The notes beneath the pieces were generated by a model that ran no database searches, had not been told where the DNA came from, and saw only the letters and a program-made list of their open reading frames with translations. Shown piece after piece: positions 61,387 through 64,000 of a DNA stretch of 64,000 nucleotides; the stretch's first letter is position 1, and every line of letters begins with the position of its first letter. The translations under genes and the position numbers were made by a program. This DNA is from Corythucha ciliata (Eukaryota; Arthropoda; Insecta; Hemiptera; Tingidae): the NCBI GenBank assembly GCA_038030265.1, contig CM075943.1, positions 59,867,971 through 59,931,970 on the forward strand, read 5' to 3'.

Positions 61387-61664
61387 CAAGGTGACTAAAT
61401 TTTCTATAGGTGCCGCAGATCACTGTCCTTCACCTACGTCACAAGCAGTCCCACCCACCAATGCGCAGGACCCAGTACATTATTAATTGTTATTGGGGTG
61501 TGATTTTTGAGAATTCATAAACTTCAATTTCAAAATTAACTTGCTCTGCTGCTCTAGTGTGAGCAATCGGGAGCAAAGGACTGCTGGTGACGTCAGTCTC
61601 CACCCCTCCTGTCCGATAGGCAGGGGGAAATCTGCGGCACCTATAGTAAAGTTTAGTCACCTTG
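61387..61664. mobile_element. 278-bp MITE with 9-bp target duplication
   Basis: The terminal inverted repeats begin CAAGGTGACTAAA and continue CTATAGGTGCCGCAGAT on both sides. The flanking 9-bp duplication AGTAAATAC lies at 61378-61386 and 61665-61673. A 9-bp duplication is typical of Mutator-like elements, so this is probably a Mutator-type MITE. It is non-coding. It sits a few bases before the FADD codons of the host LINE. Confidence 0.92.
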
Positions 61665-62845
61665 AGTAAATACTGAATTTCCCCAGCAAAAACTCTTGTG
61701 ACGTCGTCGACAAAAATCAAGAAGCACATAGGCCCGATATGAGAGCCCTGTGGTACGCCGGAGGTGGTCGAAAAAGGTGCCGAGAAAGTTGATTTGATCC
61801 TAACCATCAGGGACCGATCGGAGAGGTAGCTGCCAAACCAACGAAGCAGGGACCCAACTATGCCAAAGGACTTGAGTTTACTGACGAGAAGAGAGTGCGG
61901 GACCTTGTCGAAACATTTTGAAAAATCAGTGTAGACACAATCCACCTGATCCCTAGATTCAAATGCCCGAAGAATGAACTGCTGTAGTGTTAAGAGATTC
62001 GTAATCGTCGATCTGCCATGCATGAATCCATGTTGGTGCGGGGACAAATGAGCTCCAACCAAGGGCATAACCCTTGATACAACAATCTTCTCCAAGATTT
62101 TCGGGATGGTGGCCAGCGAGCAGACAGGCCGATACTCCTCTATTCTTGATTTGTCGCCCTTCTTAGGGATTGGTGTCACAAAGGAAGTCTTCCAAATCGG
62201 AGGAACATCACCCAATGAAAGGGATCTATTGAATAGGATACTCAGAGGTCTGGAAATGCTGCCGGCACAATGCAGAAGAAGAATAGGGGGAACTCCATCG
62301 GGACCCATTCCTTTAGTGGCATCAAGAGAGAGCAGTTCCTTCCTGACTTCCTCGATCGAGACAGAAAAAGAGCTATATGAGAAGGATGAGTAAGAATTGT
62401 CATCAGACATGACGGTAGCTGAAGGAGGGTCGTAAACGGCTGAAAAATGCCGAGCAAACAGGTCGGCAATACCCACTGGATCACTGGCGACCTCATCACC
62501 GAGATGCATCTCCCCCGGCATTGCCGAGTCCCTATTATCGGTTAAATAGTCAGGCAAATACACGCACCCAACCAACAATTTATGATCCGGAAGAGGCACA
62601 AAAATCTGTTCGAGACTGGCAAACTGAAGCCGACATTGTATAGAACGTAACCCCGATGACACTCCCACGAGCACTCCACCTCCTGATGATTTGGCTGAAT
62701 TAAGAGACGAACGATCAGATCTGTACAAATTATATGAAGATGATAAACCGAGCTCAGAAGATGCAACGGCAGAAGTCAACCATGTCTCGGTAAGCAACAG
62801 GAGATCAGATGAGATAGTAGCAGATTGACTCTTGAACAAATCCAA
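61665..62845 (-). pseudogene. LINE ORF2: shortened endonuclease and RT start
   Basis: The endonuclease begins in the ORF1 overlap (QNVRGINTKLDLF) with LLLLTETWL and GGGVLVGV, then loses the GDFN and SDH parts in an internal deletion around 62530-62560. The linker (SIEEVRKELLSLDATKGMG) and RT follow, with SFVTPIPKKGDKSRIEEYRP, HQHGFMHGRST, VYTDFSKCFDKVPH and GVPQGSHIGPM. The frame then runs into the MITE, which adds a false tail (61490-61664). Confidence 0.88.
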
Positions 62846-63834
62846 TTTGGTGTTAATCCCCCGGACATTCTGATAGAAAGCCGTGAGCTGATACCGGAAG
62901 AACGTCGAGTAGAGGGAATACGTGGTTGAGAAACAATCCTTGGGACGCCCCTTAAATAACGAATAGTTAACTCCTGCTCCCCACCATCTAGGCGACTCTT
63001 GAGTTCAGCCCTTAACCTGCGAAGCGACTCTCTCTCCATCAGAGTACGATCCTGGGAAATGGCCGGTGGGTCAGGCAGCTTACGGCTTTCCACAAGCACT
63101 CTTGAAGCAGTTAGAGGGGAGTCAAAAGTAACAACGAGTGGCCGGGGTCTAGTGGCATCAACCTTGCCGATCCGTGATACCTTCAAACAAGCGAAATCCA
63201 ATTCCACCGAGCAGCCTGATAACCTCTGTTGCAACAATACCCTGTGATCCGCCATCCGTAAGGAGGGGGAGGCCGCATTCGATTCAGTGATACCATAAAT
63301 CAACAAGTTAAAGGATCGACGCCGACGTTCATTGAGCTCACCAAGGGCCTCCTCCATGGCAAATGATCCAGTAGTCCCCACCAAAGACGCCGCCCCATCC
63401 TCAAGAGACTTAATCCGCTCACCCAGCCTCAGGTTTTTTAGAAAGTCAACATCAGATCTTAGGTCAGAGAGTTCGGAAGCGATCGCATCATACTTAGCCA
63501 AACACGAATCAATGCTGTGCTGCAAGTCGCTCATTTTATCGCACATCTCTCCCCTGAACTCCCTCAATTCTGACCGAATAGAGGAAGAAATAACCTCCTT
63601 TAACTCCTCGGCACTTAACGCATTCGATGCAGATGGAACAACGGTGACAGGCGAACCCGACCTTGAAGATTTACAGCTGGGGCATTTCCAACCCACCTTG
63701 ACTGGCTTAGACATCTTTCTAAAATTAGCCTCAGTTAAACCACCACAGCCGAAATGTACTGCGGTTTTGCATATCGAGCAATGAAGGGCATCCTCCATGA
63801 CAAGGGCGTCCTGACATCGATTGCAAACGGGCAT
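62776..63834 (-). CDS. LINE ORF1 with PHD zinc finger and coiled coil
   Basis: Up to 352 residues from ATG 63834. The N-terminal PHD-like finger is CNRCQDAL...CSICKTAVHFGC...WKCPSC (residues 4-54). A coiled-coil region follows (about 75-175), and then an RRM-like/C-terminal domain (FNLLIYGITES...LVVTFDSPLTASRVLVE). The last ~45 residues overlap ORF2 in another frame and may come from a late frameshift. ORF1 proteins of this kind bind element RNA. It is the least damaged retroelement frame in the window. Confidence 0.85.
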   Translation of the reverse strand: MPVCNRCQDALVMEDALHCSICKTAVHFGCGGLTEANFRKMSKPVKVGWKCPSCKSSRSGSPVTVVPSASNALSAEELKEVISSSIRSELREFRGEMCDKMSDLQHSIDSCLAKYDAIASELSDLRSDVDFLKNLRLGERIKSLEDGAASLVGTTGSFAMEEALGELNERRRRSFNLLIYGITESNAASPSLRMADHRVLLQQRLSGCSVELDFACLKVSRIGKVDATRPRPLVVTFDSPLTASRVLVESRKLPDPPAISQDRTLMERESLRRLRAELKSRLDGGEQELTIRYLRGVPRIVSQPRIPSTRRSSGISSRLSIRMSGGLTPNWICSRVNLLLSHLISCCLPRHG

Positions 63835-64000
63835 TGTAGTATTATTTGTTGTGAGAGCGATTGTTTGTATAAAGGTGATAAAGATGGTGAGGAGGATAAT
63901 ACAGGGAGGCGCAGACGAGAGGGGACCCAGCGAAGCGAACGAAGTGGGCGGAGCCGTTAGAACGGGGAGAAGATAAGGCGAAGACTACGAGGGGCCGAAT

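Larger units (their letters stand above)
60434..63998 (-). mobile_element. Nearly full-length CR1/Jockey-like LINE with PHD ORF1
   Basis: On the reverse strand: 5' UTR (from 63998), ORF1 (63834 downwards), ORF2 with a shortened endonuclease and RT, and a 3' UTR ending GGGCTTCGCCCGTGTC followed by (AAAT)n. The 3' stem-loop GGGC-TTC-GCCC plus a short tandem tail, rather than poly-A, is common in this group. A MITE (61387-61664) interrupts RT. The far 5' flank is outside the window. It abuts the 17-bp array. Confidence 0.88.

Overview
The window is eukaryotic, most likely arthropod, nuclear DNA from a genome with a heavy repeat load. The support is a spliced host gene with short GT-AG introns, poly-A-tailed LINEs, LTR retrotransposons, a tRNA-derived SINE, MITEs and minisatellites. 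The one conserved host gene is an ankyrin, and the residues after its last repeat (positions 57552-57624) look like those of insect ankyrins. The species cannot be fixed from the sequence.

Layout. (1) 1-12065 and 20211-25694 are two direct copies of one segment. Copy 1 is longer because two LINEs inserted into it in opposite orientations, 23 bp apart; copy 2 keeps the nearly empty site. Each copy carries a tRNA-like gene, a SINE, two kinds of ~30-bp minisatellite array and a palindromic CACTA-like MITE. Copy 1 runs into a 500-base assembly gap (12066-12565). (2) 12566-20210 holds a Gypsy gag-protease-RT fragment, a LINE RT fragment, an inverted-repeat element, a probable first coding exon of the ankyrin gene (16878-17026) and a reverse-strand minisatellite element. 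(3) 25654-28397 is a non-autonomous hAT-type element, bounded by an 8-bp target duplication and filled with ~30-bp repeats. (4) 28398-41710 is intron 1 of the ankyrin gene: mostly anonymous DNA, a possible alternative first exon (29527-29565), another minisatellite element, a full SINE and a 1.4-kb foldback element (37766-39177). (5) 41711-57722 is the ankyrin gene body. Exon 2 is followed by a 12.4-kb intron packed with nested and abutting retroelements, including a Copia element inside a LINE endonuclease. Fourteen compact exons then complete 24 ankyrin repeats. (6) 57723-64000 contains a possible 3' end, a minisatellite fragment, a ~1-kb array of a 17-bp repeat, and a nearly full-length reverse-strand LINE split by a 278-bp MITE.

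How it fits together. Only the ankyrin gene looks like a working host protein gene. It encodes the complete membrane-binding ankyrin-repeat solenoid. Its ZU5, UPA and death domains are absent from the window, so they must lie beyond position 64000 or be skipped in a short isoform. All the mobile elements appear disabled: every coding element shows truncation, frameshifts or nested insertions. The most unusual material is the family of mobile elements built from ~30-bp repeats with an ATTCGCG core, together with the paralogous filled and empty sites that allow individual insertions to be reconstructed.
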